A stretch of 59,039 nucleotides of DNA from Lentimicrobiaceae bacterium (GCA_031262365.1 JAISHW010000049.1:1-59039), one strand, 5' to 3'. Shown: positions 36,227 to 45,240, counted from the first letter of the stretch. Notes: generated by a model from the sequence alone, not told the origin. Numbers and translations are program-made.

Positions 36227-37069
36227 ATGAAACAAAATAATTTATTAATAGTACTAGTAATTGTACTTATTGCTTTTTTGGGATGTAAAAAAGAAGGCAA
36301 TAAGCAACCCCCAATAAGCAAGTCTTATCCGGAAGAAATAGTGTCTTATAAAAATTCGCTAAATCCATACGATTCGGTAGGGATGATTCATAATGATATT
36401 TGTTATTCTATTATAAAAACTTTAACTAATAATGGATGTGTATTAACAGATGGAGGAACAGATACCATAGTATCATTCCATAAATTTTTATCAAAAGAAT
36501 ACAATAATGAGAAGTGGCAGATCAGTATAAACTCTATTGTTTCGTTAGTTGATGATTACTTGTATTTAAATGGGTACGCTTCGTCAGAAAATGCTTTATC
36601 TGATATTTTTGACGAAAACTATCTTAATATAGTTCAAAGGACTACTAATCTAAATGATTCGGTGGCATTTTTTTTATGTGCATCTTCTTTATTTGGAACC
36701 TCATTAAATTCCGATTTTTTATCGGAGTGCGCTCGTCTTGTTTACAACGAAAGCAACACCTTATCTTCACGTTATTTACAATCAAAAGACATAGAGTCAA
36801 TAATTATAGCTAAACCTTATTTTTCTAACGAAGATATCATGCAGTTAATTGGATTGTCTGTTTATAGGCATAGCACCCATCTTTGGAATGATATAAATAA
36901 TCCATCATTACCTGAAACAGCTGCTCCACCATGGGTAGCCTCTGATTTAACGGGAGCTATGAATGCTTGGGGATATGGATGCGCACTTGGGGGCTGGTTA
37001 GGTTGGGGATTTATTGCAGGTTATGCCGCTCTTTGTTCTACTGTCTCAGCATTGTTGACTGCTGATTAA
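36227..37069 (+). CDS. Lipoprotein with glycine-rich bacteriocin-like C-terminal tail
   Basis: 280 residues from MKQNNLLIVLVIVLIAFLGC (36227); the frame is open upstream to 36194. Lipobox AFLGC. The mature part (about 25-235) is helical, with no recognised domain. The last roughly 38 residues switch to a Gly/Ala/Trp-rich hydrophobic stretch (GAMNAWGYGCALGGWLGWGF then IAGYAALCSTVSALL). This resembles the membrane-active, glycine-zipper segments of class II bacteriocins and of other Bacteroidota lipoproteins ending in such tails. It is preceded by repeat R1 and followed after 13 bp by a membrane-protein gene, probably its partner. A toxin role is only an inference. Confidence 0.6.
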   Translation: MKQNNLLIVLVIVLIAFLGCKKEGNKQPPISKSYPEEIVSYKNSLNPYDSVGMIHNDICYSIIKTLTNNGCVLTDGGTDTIVSFHKFLSKEYNNEKWQISINSIVSLVDDYLYLNGYASSENALSDIFDENYLNIVQRTTNLNDSVAFFLCASSLFGTSLNSDFLSECARLVYNESNTLSSRYLQSKDIESIIIAKPYFSNEDIMQLIGLSVYRHSTHLWNDINNPSLPETAAPPWVASDLTGAMNAWGYGCALGGWLGWGFIAGYAALCSTVSALLTAD

Positions 37070-37082
37070 AATTTGAATTATT

Positions 37083-37775
37083 ATGGCAACAATTACATTC
37101 ATACGACCTTATTTGCATGCGTGGAGTGCCCATAAAATAAATGTCTGCATTAACAATGTTAAATTATTGGAACTACACAGTGGGGATGAACAAGTTATTG
37201 AATTAGAGGAAGGATATTACAACATTCAAGTCAATGGATTTCTTTTTCGGTCATCAACACAAAATATTTCTTTAGAAAAAGACGACAGCAAGATTATTTA
37301 CGTGTTTCTGGATTTTTTAAGCAGAGGAAGGTTTTGTGAAAAAACACAAGGAATGTTTTTGTTTAAAGCACCCTTGGGAATTAGCGATAAACTGCAAGAA
37401 CGTTCTGATTCAAGCATCTGGAATAGTTTACCTGTTTTTCAATCGATTTTTTGGCTTGTTTTTGTACTATTTGTTGGTTTAATACCGGCTACGGTAGAGT
37501 TAGCAACAACAAAAAGCATTTATAATTTGATTGTTCTGCTTTCGGTGCCTTTATTCCTATTGCTGTCGCTGGCAACGGTAAAAAAATTCCTTTCTTCCAA
37601 ATCATTCTTTTATTGGGAATTGCATTTTGCCAGCTTGTTATTGCTTTTTGTTTTTTTCTTTCAGGAAAACATACAGCAACCAACCATGATCGCTTCTTTG
37701 TGTTGTGCTTCGGCATTAGTAGCTTTGTTTGTCATAAAATATGCTATCAATAAACATTGCTTGGTTCGAAAATAA
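37083..37775 (+). CDS. Membrane protein with N-terminal PEGA-like domain
   Basis: 230 residues. The N-terminal 80 residues look like a small beta-sandwich (KINVCINNVKLLELHSGDEQ, VIELEEGYYNIQV), similar in pattern to PEGA/carbohydrate-binding-like domains. Four or five membrane helices follow from about residue 120 (FQSIFWLVFVLFVGLIPATV, LIVLLSVPLFLLLSLATVKK, and more). No known transporter motif. It starts 13 bp after the lipoprotein stop and shares its transcript; a strong hairpin follows. It could be an immunity or anchoring partner, but nothing in the sequence proves that. Confidence 0.55.
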   Translation: MATITFIRPYLHAWSAHKINVCINNVKLLELHSGDEQVIELEEGYYNIQVNGFLFRSSTQNISLEKDDSKIIYVFLDFLSRGRFCEKTQGMFLFKAPLGISDKLQERSDSSIWNSLPVFQSIFWLVFVLFVGLIPATVELATTKSIYNLIVLLSVPLFLLLSLATVKKFLSSKSFFYWELHFASLLLLFVFFFQENIQQPTMIASLCCASALVALFVIKYAINKHCLVRK

Positions 37776-38128
37776 AACAGGCGGGGTTAGAAGTAAAAGA
37801 AAATCAGCTCGAAAGCACTTGATTTCGAGCTGATTTTGTCATTAAGAAACAGGTTTAGGCTTTCATTTCTTTCCTGACCTTATCACTTTAAAATTTCACA
37901 ACTAATTAATTATGGAATAGGATACTCGTTCTCCCGAAAGATGAACGTGGTAAAATTCATTTTAGAAATTTAGGTAAAAAATCAAAAAGAGAAAAAATCA
38001 ATTTTTAGAAATGCCCTTCTCTATGTCTTTATGTGCTTGGCAACCATAAAGACATAAAAAAAATTCAACAATATGTTGATAACCAATTAATTATGTATAA
38101 AAATTTTAAAACAAGCTCTAACAGCAAA
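37776..38128. other. Intergenic region, 353 bp, between convergent genes
   Basis: Apart from the terminator at 37800-37840 it holds a second perfect 12-bp hairpin (TATGTCTTTATG at 38022-38033 with CATAAAGACATA at 38045-38056). That hairpin lacks a U-run on either strand in the needed direction. No gene seen. Confidence 0.5.
37800..37840 (+). terminator. Terminator after the lipoprotein/membrane-protein pair
   Basis: A 15-bp perfect stem (AAAATCAGCTCGAAA with TTTCGAGCTGATTTT) around an 8-nt loop starts 25 bp after the stop at 37775. The U-run is short (TTTTGT). Confidence 0.7.
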
Positions 38129-38461
38129 TCATTCAATCAACAAAACCGGATCCCAGAAATGTTTTTCAAAGTCGACAATTTTGTCGTTAACGACTTGTAT
38201 TCCTTCGTTTTCTAAAAGTTTTTGCATCAAATCGGGATGACCGAAAGCAGCTTTTCCGCTGAGTATTCCCATTCGGTTGACAACGCGATGTGCAGGAATT
38301 TCAAATTGCGATCGGAATGATTGATTTAAAGCCCAGCCAACCATACGCGACGAAGAGGATGCTCCCAAAAAGCGTGCAATCGCACCGTAAGTTGTAACGC
38401 TTCCTGAAGGAATTTGCTGAACAACAGCGCAAACCGAATCAAAAAAGTTAAAGTCAGTCAT
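38129..38461 (-). CDS. Alkyltransferase-like (ATL) DNA-repair protein
   Basis: 110 residues from MTDFNFFDSVCAVVQQIPSG (38461). It has the MGMT/Ada C-terminal DNA-binding fold: IPSGSVTTYGAIARFLG, SRMVGWALNQ (Arg finger) and the active-site segment IPAHRVVN. The acceptor Cys of PCHRV is replaced by Ala, so it cannot dealkylate by itself. ATL proteins bind O6-alkylguanine and flag it for nucleotide excision repair. The ATG overlaps the trmB stop by 8 bp (ATGACTGA), indicating translational coupling. Confidence 0.88.
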   Translation of the reverse strand: MTDFNFFDSVCAVVQQIPSGSVTTYGAIARFLGASSSSRMVGWALNQSFRSQFEIPAHRVVNRMGILSGKAAFGHPDLMQKLLENEGIQVVNDKIVDFEKHFWDPVLLIE

Positions 38462-39131
38462 TGTAAAGTCCAAATCGGATGTATTTTATCGAAAGTCCTT
38501 CGTTGAGCCATTTTTGTTCGTAAAACGTGCGAATCGATTTTACTTCCAATTCATCGTTGTTTGCGTACAAATCGTTGCTGTGATAATACAACGGAAGCTG
38601 TTGTGCGTTAATTACTTCGAGTGTGTATTCATAAAGTAAATCGCTGTCGGTTTTCAGGTGCACAATGCCGTCTTTTTTGAGGAAAGAGCGGTAACGTTGT
38701 AAAAATTGTGGCGATGTCAGTCGTTTTTTCGCTTTTGCATTTTGTGGTTGCGGATCGGGAAATGTAATCCAAATCTCTGAAACTTCTTCAGGTGCAAAAA
38801 AGTTCTCAATAAGCTCGATATACGAACGAATAAATGCTACATTGGTTAGATTTTCTTCTTGCGAAGTTTTCAATCCGCGCCATATCCGAGCACCTTTTAA
38901 GTCGACTCCGATATGGTTTGTTTGTTTTCGCGAACGCGCTAATCCGACCGTATATTCGCCTTTGCCACAACCGAGTTCGAGAACGATAGGATTGTCGTTT
39001 TTAAAGAAATCGCTGTTCCATTTCCCTTTTAACGGAACGCCATTTTTTGTTAGTTCTTCAAATGTATAGTGAAAATAATTTCCGAAAGTCAGGTTTTCGG
39101 AAAAATGAGCAAGTTTATTTTTACGACCCAC
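38454..39131 (-). CDS. trmB: tRNA (guanine-46-N7) methyltransferase
   Basis: 225 residues. SAM-binding motif VLELGCGKGEYTVGLA (about residues 49-64), then HIGVDLKGARIWRG and the catalytic/tRNA-binding segment ITFPDPQPQNAKAKKRLTSP. It makes m7G46 in tRNA variable loops. It starts 9 bp after the HU/SPOR gene stop; part of the minus-strand cluster 43403-38129. Confidence 0.95.
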   Translation of the reverse strand: MGRKNKLAHFSENLTFGNYFHYTFEELTKNGVPLKGKWNSDFFKNDNPIVLELGCGKGEYTVGLARSRKQTNHIGVDLKGARIWRGLKTSQEENLTNVAFIRSYIELIENFFAPEEVSEIWITFPDPQPQNAKAKKRLTSPQFLQRYRSFLKKDGIVHLKTDSDLLYEYTLEVINAQQLPLYYHSNDLYANNDELEVKSIRTFYEQKWLNEGLSIKYIRFGLYND

Positions 39132-39140
39132 GATGAAAAT

Positions 39141-40406
39141 CTAAAATTTTAATAGCCACGCGTTTTTGTCTTCTTCTTTTCTAATTGTAGCCAAACGATG
39201 ATCGGCTTCTTGTTGCGAAGCGTGTCCTTCGTAAGCTACGCGCCATTTTCCTGTTTTGGTTTTATTGATGATTTCTGAAGCAAATCCTTTGGATTTTAAT
39301 GTTTTGACAAGCCGTTGTGCGTTCTCTTCGTTCGAAAACACGCCTGCAATAATATAATAATTCGAGCTTGTTTTTTTTGTTTCTGCAACCAGTTGTTTGT
39401 TGGTTTCTTTTGTTACAACGGGTGTGTTTTCGACAACAATTACCGGTTCATCTTTTTGCAAAGGCGTTTCATCGGTAATTGCTGTTTCAAAAGAAACTGT
39501 GTTTTCTGCCGGTTGTAATTCCGAAAATTTGTTCGATGATTCTTCTGTATGTTGTGTTGTTTCTTCTTCAGAAACAGTTGTTTCCGGAGTTTTATCTTCA
39601 TCAATAACAAAACTAATATCTTTTATCGAAGGAGCATCTTTAATGAGTTTTTCAAGTGGAATTTTATCCAAATGGTGTGCTACATATTCGTTCGGACTGG
39701 CATAAAACAACGGAAACCATCCGGCGTATGATGTGTAATAATCTTTGATGGCATCTTTCGTTGTAAAACCGGTAATCAGCAAAATAGCTAAAATGAGTAG
39801 TGTAACGCCCCAAAATTGACGATTTTTATTTTTTCGTTTCGCTATTTTTCGTTCGGGTTGTTGTATGCGATTTGTTTGCTGCTGCTGTTTTGTTGTCGTT
39901 TTTTTATCTTTCGAATCAATAGGTTGCAGCTCTTTTTCTTGACGTTTTTGTTGAAATGTTTTTTCAATCTTTTCTTGAAAACCTTCTCTTTTTATCGAAG
40001 GCGAAATAAAATCGCTCAGACCAAACGAATCGGCTAAATAATTTTGGGTTTCATCAGCCTGAAAAACAAACTGTTTTTCTTCGTTGTAATAAATGCGACC
40101 GATTTTTCGGAAACTGATTTTGTTTCCTTTATCGAGTTCGTTGAGGCATTTTAAAACGAATCGATCTAAGCGCAGCTTTGCGTCGGCATACGACAAAGTG
40201 TCTTGTTGTGCAATGTAATTCAACAACATACCATCGTTGGCACGCAAATGCGGATTAAATACAATTTCTTTATATGGAGGTTTGAATTGGTCTTTAACAA
40301 GATGCACTTTTGCCGGATGCGTTTGCGTGATAAAGCCTCCTAATCCGGGAATGACAACACATTCGTGAATATAAAGTAAATCGGCTATAATACTGGCAAT
40401 TTTCAT
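39141..40406 (-). CDS. HU-CCDC81 and SPOR-domain membrane protein
   Basis: 421 residues. The N-terminal part (about 1-135: IIADLLYIHECVVIPGLGGF; NPHLRANDGMLLNYIAQQD; KISFRKIGRIYYNEEKQFVF) matches the paired HU-like domains of bacterial CCDC81-type proteins. A Lys/Gln-rich linker and one membrane helix follow (FWGVTLLILAILLITGFTTK, about 200), then an acidic periplasmic linker and a C-terminal SPOR domain (YYIIAGVFSNEENAQRLVKT, about 348-421) that binds denuded peptidoglycan at division sites. Probably links the nucleoid side or cell interior to the septal wall. Typical of Bacteroidota. Confidence 0.88.
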   Translation of the reverse strand: MKIASIIADLLYIHECVVIPGLGGFITQTHPAKVHLVKDQFKPPYKEIVFNPHLRANDGMLLNYIAQQDTLSYADAKLRLDRFVLKCLNELDKGNKISFRKIGRIYYNEEKQFVFQADETQNYLADSFGLSDFISPSIKREGFQEKIEKTFQQKRQEKELQPIDSKDKKTTTKQQQQTNRIQQPERKIAKRKNKNRQFWGVTLLILAILLITGFTTKDAIKDYYTSYAGWFPLFYASPNEYVAHHLDKIPLEKLIKDAPSIKDISFVIDEDKTPETTVSEEETTQHTEESSNKFSELQPAENTVSFETAITDETPLQKDEPVIVVENTPVVTKETNKQLVAETKKTSSNYYIIAGVFSNEENAQRLVKTLKSKGFASEIINKTKTGKWRVAYEGHASQQEADHRLATIRKEEDKNAWLLKF

Positions 40407-40455
40407 AAGTGATTATCTATGTTAGCTTTAGCGTGCTAAGATACGGCAATATTGT

Positions 40456-41199
40456 CTATTTGGCGCAATTGTTTATAAGTTTTTGTAGATCGTTTGGCGT
40501 ATCAATAGCAATGTTTTCGATTGTTGTGATTCCAATTTTTATTTTAAAACCATTTTCGAGCCATCGAAGTTGTTCCAACGATTCGGCTTTTTCTAATGTT
40601 GATACGCTTAATTGCGTGATTTGTTTCAGAATGTCGCTCCTATAAGCGTAAATTCCCAGATGTTTGTGAAACGAGAAATTGTTTATCCATTCATCTTGTT
40701 CGATATCACGAAGATAAGGGATAGCGTGGCGACTGAAATAAATGGCTTCTTGGTCTGTATTAAAGATTATCTTTACAACATTCGGATTGAATAATTCATC
40801 GCTTGAAGTGATTTTTTTTGCCAAAGAAGCGATTTGCACACCGTTTTCTTGGATCAATTTTGCCAATTGGTCTATTTGATTGGGGTCGATAAAGGGTTCA
40901 TCGCCTTGAATATTGATAACGGCATCGAACGAAAGATCCGATTTTTTTAAAACTTCGTTGCAACGATCTGTTCCTGATCGGTGTGCCGTATCTGTCATAG
41001 CAACATTGCCGCCGAAAGCAGTTACGGCATCGAAAATACGCCAGTCGTCGGTAGCCACAATTACTTTAGTGAGCGATTTTGCTTTTAGTGCTTGTTCGTA
41101 AACATGCTGAATCATGCTTTTTCCGTTGATATCAACAAGTGGTTTTCCCGGAAAACGTGTCGATGCATAACGAGCCGGAATGATGCCTAAAATATTCAC
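40456..41199 (-). CDS. kdsB: 3-deoxy-manno-octulosonate cytidylyltransferase
   Basis: 247 residues. The N-terminal nucleotidyltransferase motif IPARYASTRFPGKPL with GKSMIQHVYEQA, NIQGDEPFIDP, and the downstream FHKHLGIYAYR segment. It activates Kdo as CMP-Kdo for lipopolysaccharide core synthesis, so the organism has LPS. The gap to the HU/SPOR gene is 49 bp. Confidence 0.96.
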   Translation of the reverse strand: MNILGIIPARYASTRFPGKPLVDINGKSMIQHVYEQALKAKSLTKVIVATDDWRIFDAVTAFGGNVAMTDTAHRSGTDRCNEVLKKSDLSFDAVINIQGDEPFIDPNQIDQLAKLIQENGVQIASLAKKITSSDELFNPNVVKIIFNTDQEAIYFSRHAIPYLRDIEQDEWINNFSFHKHLGIYAYRSDILKQITQLSVSTLEKAESLEQLRWLENGFKIKIGITTIENIAIDTPNDLQKLINNCAK

Positions 41200-41232
41200 G
41201 TTGCTGTTGTAAGAAATTAAATATCAATTTTT

Positions 41233-41844
41233 TTAAAAAAGCCCGTTCAATTTGGCATTGATGCGTTCGATGACGTTGCTCAAATCTTCCGGAATTTCAA
41301 GGTCGATAGTGTCAACATCAACAATTAGCAAATTGCCGATAGTGTATTTGCTGATCCACGCTTCATAACGCTCGTTAAGGTGAATTAAATAGTCAATACT
41401 GATCGATTTTTCGTAGTCGCGGTTTCGTTTTTGTATTTGATTGACGAGATTTGGAACTGTCGAGCGCAAATAAACCAACAAATCAGGCGGTTGCAAAAAC
41501 TTGCTCATCAGTTCGAACAACGAGCTGTAGTTTTCAAAATCGCGTGTCGACATAAGATTCATTGCGTGCAAGTTAGGCGCAAAAATATAAGCATCTTCGT
41601 AAATTGTGCGGTCTTGTACGATTGTTTTTCCGCTGTTGCGAATTTCGACGACTTGACGAAACCGGCTGTTTAGAAAATAAATTTGAAGGTTGAACGACCA
41701 GCGTTGCATGTCGTCGTAAAAACTATGCAAATAAGGGTTGTTGTCAACGTCTTCGTAATGAGGTGTCCACCCCATGTGTTTCGATAATAAGCGTGTAAGC
41801 GTGGTTTTTCCTGAACCAATGTTTCCGGCAATAGCTATGTGCAT
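41233..41844 (-). CDS. Deoxynucleoside kinase
   Basis: 203 residues. P-loop GNIGSGKTTLTRLL at the N-terminus, DVDNNPYL, the DRTIYEDAYIFA motif (the DRS/ERS-type substrate loop) and a lid region QKRNRDYEKSIS. Phosphorylates deoxynucleosides in salvage; whether it prefers dA, dG or dC cannot be told. Located between kdsB and GH3 genes on the same strand. Confidence 0.88.
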   Translation of the reverse strand: MHIAIAGNIGSGKTTLTRLLSKHMGWTPHYEDVDNNPYLHSFYDDMQRWSFNLQIYFLNSRFRQVVEIRNSGKTIVQDRTIYEDAYIFAPNLHAMNLMSTRDFENYSSLFELMSKFLQPPDLLVYLRSTVPNLVNQIQKRNRDYEKSISIDYLIHLNERYEAWISKYTIGNLLIVDVDTIDLEIPEDLSNVIERINAKLNGLF

Positions 41845-41879
41845 AACATGAATTTATTTGTCGCTAAGTTATAAAAATA

Positions 41880-43403
41880 TCAAGAATTGAAATGTAACAT
41901 CTGAAGAATTTCTTCAACATACTCGCGACTGTTTGACAAGCGTGGTACTTTATTTTGTCCACCGAGTTTGCCTTTCGATTTGAGCCAGTCGTAGAATGTA
42001 TTGCGTCTAACAGCATGAATAATAGGTGGATTAAGTATCATATTGTGGTATCGTTTTGCTTCGTAATCGGAGTTTAACGACTTTAAAGCGTTGTCGAAAG
42101 TTTCGATGAAAAAGTTTAGGTCATCGGGCGTTTTTCCAAATTCGATAATCCATTCGTGTGCTGCCGATGCTTTGTCGAGCGAATATTTTGGTGCAGCGGT
42201 GTAATCAACAATCGTTGCATTGGCTTTTTTACAAGCGATGGCGAGTGCTTTATCGCTGTTGTCAACGATGAGTTCTTCGCCAAAGGCGTTGATGAAATTT
42301 TTGGTACGACCCGTTATTTTAATTCTGTAAGGACTTGTTGAAGTGAATTTTATAGTGTCGCCGATCAGATAGCGCCACAATCCGGCATTGGTCGTGATGA
42401 CCATGGCGTAGTTTTTTCCTAATTCGACTTCGTGAAGCGGAATGGCTTTGCGATTTGAATCGTCGAACGTGTCCATCGGAATAAATTCGTAATACACGCC
42501 ATAGTCGAGCATGAGTAATAATTCTTTGACAGCTGTTTGGTCTTGAATACCAAAAAACCCTTCGGAAGCATTGTATGTTTCCATGTAGTTCATGTTACAA
42601 CTTGGAATCAATTGTGCAAATTGTTCTCTGTAAGGGTCGAAACTGACACCGCCATGAAAAAACACTTCGAGGTTTGGCCAGACATCCGATATGGTTGCTT
42701 TTCCTGTAATTTCTAAAATTCTTCTTAATAAAACTATGGTCCATGAAGGCACTCCCGAGATGCTTGAAACATCTTTGTCTTTTGTTTCTTTTGCCATGAG
42801 TTCGATTTTCGATTCCCATTCGCTCATGAGTGCGATAGAGAGGTTTGGCGTTTTCATCAATTGTACCCAAAAAGGCAAATTCTGAATCAATATTGCCGAT
42901 AAATCGCCATCGTAATAGGATTCGTTGTTTATTTCGGTAATGCTGTGGCTACCGCCCATAACGAGTCCTTTTCCTTCGAAAATTTTTGCGTCGGGATGGT
43001 TGTTGACATAGATTGCGAGCATGTCTTTTCCGCCTTTGAAATGACATTCTTCGAGTGCCGAACTGCTTACGGGAATGAATTTACTTTTGCTCGATGTTGT
43101 TCCTGATGATTTGGCAAACCATTTGATTTCTTCGGGCCACAACACATTTTGTTCACCCTCGCGAAGACGGTCGATATATGGTTTTAAATCTTCGTAAGCA
43201 TTGATAGGAACACGTTCGGCATATTGTTCGGGTGTTCTGATGCTTTTGTAATCATATTTTTCGCCCCATTCGGTTTTTTCGCCTTCAGCAATAAGTTTGT
43301 TGAACCATTCGGCTTGTACTTCGTGAGGATATTTAGCGAAAAGTTCGATTTGATGCATGCGTTTTTTCATGAACCATGAAGCCAGTGTGTTAATTATTGC
43401 CAT
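41880..43403 (-). CDS. GH3-family (auxin-responsive promoter-like) adenylating protein
   Basis: 507 residues. GH3 fold of the acyl-adenylate superfamily: ATP-binding motif AKSSGTTSSKSKFIPVS (about residues 91-107), FFGIQDQTAVKE, LWRYLIGDTIKFTS and TGRTKNFINAFGEEL. Plant members conjugate acids to amino acids; the bacterial substrate is unknown. First gene of the minus-strand cluster down to ATL. The -7 box TATTTTTG lies at 43425-43432 on the minus strand. Confidence 0.9.
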   Translation of the reverse strand: MAIINTLASWFMKKRMHQIELFAKYPHEVQAEWFNKLIAEGEKTEWGEKYDYKSIRTPEQYAERVPINAYEDLKPYIDRLREGEQNVLWPEEIKWFAKSSGTTSSKSKFIPVSSSALEECHFKGGKDMLAIYVNNHPDAKIFEGKGLVMGGSHSITEINNESYYDGDLSAILIQNLPFWVQLMKTPNLSIALMSEWESKIELMAKETKDKDVSSISGVPSWTIVLLRRILEITGKATISDVWPNLEVFFHGGVSFDPYREQFAQLIPSCNMNYMETYNASEGFFGIQDQTAVKELLLMLDYGVYYEFIPMDTFDDSNRKAIPLHEVELGKNYAMVITTNAGLWRYLIGDTIKFTSTSPYRIKITGRTKNFINAFGEELIVDNSDKALAIACKKANATIVDYTAAPKYSLDKASAAHEWIIEFGKTPDDLNFFIETFDNALKSLNSDYEAKRYHNMILNPPIIHAVRRNTFYDWLKSKGKLGGQNKVPRLSNSREYVEEILQMLHFNS

Positions 43404-43515
43404 TGTTGTTCAGTTTGTCTTATGCAAAAATAATCCTTTATCCGTGTATAAAGTTCAATTGGAAAATTTGTAATCTTTTTTAACGGTTCGGCGACTTTTT
43501 TATTCATTCCCTCTT

Positions 43516-43760
43516 TCATAATTTCTCTATTAATCCAATAAAATTCTCTGCAACCAGCTTTTCATTCGGGATTTCCGAAAAAACCAACTGCTCTAATTCG
43601 CTCTGATAGATCAAACGCAAATCCGTCCATAATCAAAGGAAGTCTTGGTATAGAGGCGAATCTTTAACCGTTTTTGTTTGCCAACCTTCGGGACTGTCAA
43701 ATTCTTTTTGGTCGTGGATTAGCAATTCAAATAAATCTTTAAGCAAAGTTTTCAATCTTT
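43516..43760 (-). pseudogene. C-terminal remnant of an unidentified accessory protein
   Basis: In one minus-strand frame LKTLLKDLFELLIHDQKEF, then DSPEGWQTKTVKDSPLYQDF, then an in-frame TGA, then LWTDLRLIYQSELEQLVFSE and PNEKLVAENFIGLIEKL to a stop at 43516. The protein-like composition on both sides of the TGA suggests a broken gene. The pattern of the tail recalls C-termini of AbiEii-type nucleotidyltransferase toxins, but I cannot confirm it by eye. No N-terminus is left. Confidence 0.45.
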
Positions 43761-43768
43761 TCTTTTAC

Positions 43769-43819
43769 TATTTCTGTTATTTTATCTATCATATCTGCTG
43801 TTATTTTTCGCTTTTATTC
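43769..43819 (+). repeat. Direct repeat B1 (pair of B2 at 45306)
   Basis: About 50 bp, two substitutions against 45306-45356. On the minus strand both copies encode KITADM(I/V)DKITEI, then diverge (VKEKIENFA-stop here, ERQKEILKRQID-stop in B2), so they may be leftovers of a coding segment. Confidence 0.7.
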
Positions 43820-43886
43820 TGAAAAAAACACGAAATACTATATATCTTTAAAATATCCAAAGTTTTTGTCAATTATCAACCTTCTA

Positions 43887-44000
43887 TCCGCAATCGCAAA
43901 TTACGCCCATATTCGCCGACCTTTGGCAATGCGAGCGACAAGGTCTATGGAGTGCAGCGTGATGTTATGTGTTAGTGTGGGCATTTGTATTTTATGTTTT
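43887..44000 (+). repeat. Direct repeat A1 (pair of A2 at 45108)
   Basis: Starts TCCGCAATCGCAAATTAC, contains GGCAATGCGAGCGAC (43925-43939) and ends TGTTAGTGTGGGCATTTGTA. The same three blocks in the same order are in A2. The outer parts of the copy can pair with each other (GCCCA with TGGGC). It overlaps no convincing gene; the 72-codon plus-strand frame here is not supported. Confidence 0.75.
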
Positions 44001-44026
44001 ATGGGACGAGTATTACACTCTGTTTA

Positions 44027-45049
44027 TCAAATATTCAACTTTTTCATTTCACGGTCAAAATCCGATTCAAAGAGCCTGTCTTGAATGGGGCGATATTTTT
44101 CAAATTCATTTTCTGCTTTTTGTTTGGCTATTTCTGCAGATATTTTACCCGCATTTTGTAAAAGTTCTTTGCCGTTTGCCTGCAAAATCAAATCCAAATG
44201 CTTTGCCCAATCTTCCATTGTGAGCGGGATACGCTGTTTGGCGTACTCTTCGGCAAAGTCTAAATAACCGTTTACAATTCTTCCGAGCGATTCCAATTCG
44301 CTTTCCGTCAGATAGTTTTTAGCAATGGCAACATCGGTTTTCACAATCTTCCCGGTGGGTGCATTTTCCCACGAAGTCAAACCCATGTTCTCTTTTTCGT
44401 GGTCAGCGCGATTATAAATCAGTTCGGCGGCGGTGTGTTTATGCACTGCAAAGTGCATTTTGTTTTGAACTTTTGCAAAAAACGCTCTCGTGATTGGCGA
44501 TTCTGAATTGTAGTCCATCGCAGTGGCATAAATGTCGGTAATTTTCTGATAGAAACGGCGTTCGGACAAACGGATTTCTCGAATTTCGGCAAGCAAATGC
44601 TCAAAATAATCTTCGCCGAGAAAGGCTCCATTTTCCATTCGCTTTTTGTCAATCACATAACCACGCAGAGCAAAATCACGCAAAACAGCCGTTGTCCACT
44701 GACGAAATGCCGTTGCCCGTTTTGAATTGACACGATACCCAACGGCGATAATGGCATCAAGGTTGTAGTGTTTTGTTCTGTAATTTTTGCCATCAGCGGC
44801 AGTTACCGAGTATTCCTCGGTAACTGAATTACCGTCTAATTCTCCGCTTGCGAAAATATTTTTCAAATGCAAGCCAATATTGTCCGTAGAAGTATCGAAC
44901 AACACGCCCATTAATTTTTGCGACAGCCATATTGTTCCGTCTTGCAAACGAACTTCTATCCCCTCTGTGCCAGACTGTTTGGTAAAAATCAGAAACTCGG
45001 CTGTGCTGTTTCGTATTTGTAACTTGTTGTTTTTGTGTTGTTTATTCAT
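44027..45049 (-). CDS. RhuM-family protein
   Basis: 340 residues. The N-terminal half carries the RhuM signature: GIEVRLQDGTIWLSQKLMGV, FDTSTDNIGLHLKNIF, YNLDAIIAVGYRVNSKRATA, FRQWTTAVLRDFALRGYVID. The C-terminal half is helical (NYLTESELESLGRIVNGYLD ...) and Lys/Glu-rich at the end. The family is named after a Salmonella pathogenicity-island gene. It is scattered across mobile and accessory regions, and its biochemical role is not established; a toxin or regulator has been suggested. It lies between direct repeats A1/A2 and B1/B2, with different surroundings from the housekeeping genes. Confidence 0.88.
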   Translation of the reverse strand: MNKQHKNNKLQIRNSTAEFLIFTKQSGTEGIEVRLQDGTIWLSQKLMGVLFDTSTDNIGLHLKNIFASGELDGNSVTEEYSVTAADGKNYRTKHYNLDAIIAVGYRVNSKRATAFRQWTTAVLRDFALRGYVIDKKRMENGAFLGEDYFEHLLAEIREIRLSERRFYQKITDIYATAMDYNSESPITRAFFAKVQNKMHFAVHKHTAAELIYNRADHEKENMGLTSWENAPTGKIVKTDVAIAKNYLTESELESLGRIVNGYLDFAEEYAKQRIPLTMEDWAKHLDLILQANGKELLQNAGKISAEIAKQKAENEFEKYRPIQDRLFESDFDREMKKLNI

Positions 45050-45107
45050 AACGGTACTATCATTGTAATTATATCTAATGACTTCAAGTCTTCTCTCAAG
45101 TTAATTT

Positions 45108-45240
45108 TCCGCAACCGCAAATTACACTCATCCTTACCTGATCCTTTCAACTCACCAACCTTCTCGGCAATGCGAGCGACGAAGTCGATGGAGCGATGGG
45201 TGATATTATATGTTAGTGTGGGCATTTGTATTCTATGTTT
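45108..45240 (+). repeat. Direct repeat A2 (pair of A1 at 43887)
   Basis: Starts TCCGCAACCGCAAATTAC, contains GGCAATGCGAGCGAC (45166-45180) and ends TGTTAGTGTGGGCATTTGTA, as A1 does, with an extra insertion of about 18 bp in the first third. Its ends can pair (ACACT with AGTGT). It lies just upstream of the RhuM-family gene. In the 422-bp gap 45050-45471 nothing else but B2 was found. Confidence 0.75.

Noticed and set aside
38022-38056. 12-bp hairpin as terminator of the ATL cluster
   Set aside because: No U-run follows on the minus strand.
43887-45240. A repeats as integron attC sites
   Set aside because: The core motifs RYYYAAC and GTTRRRY are not present in a convincing way and no integrase is in the window.
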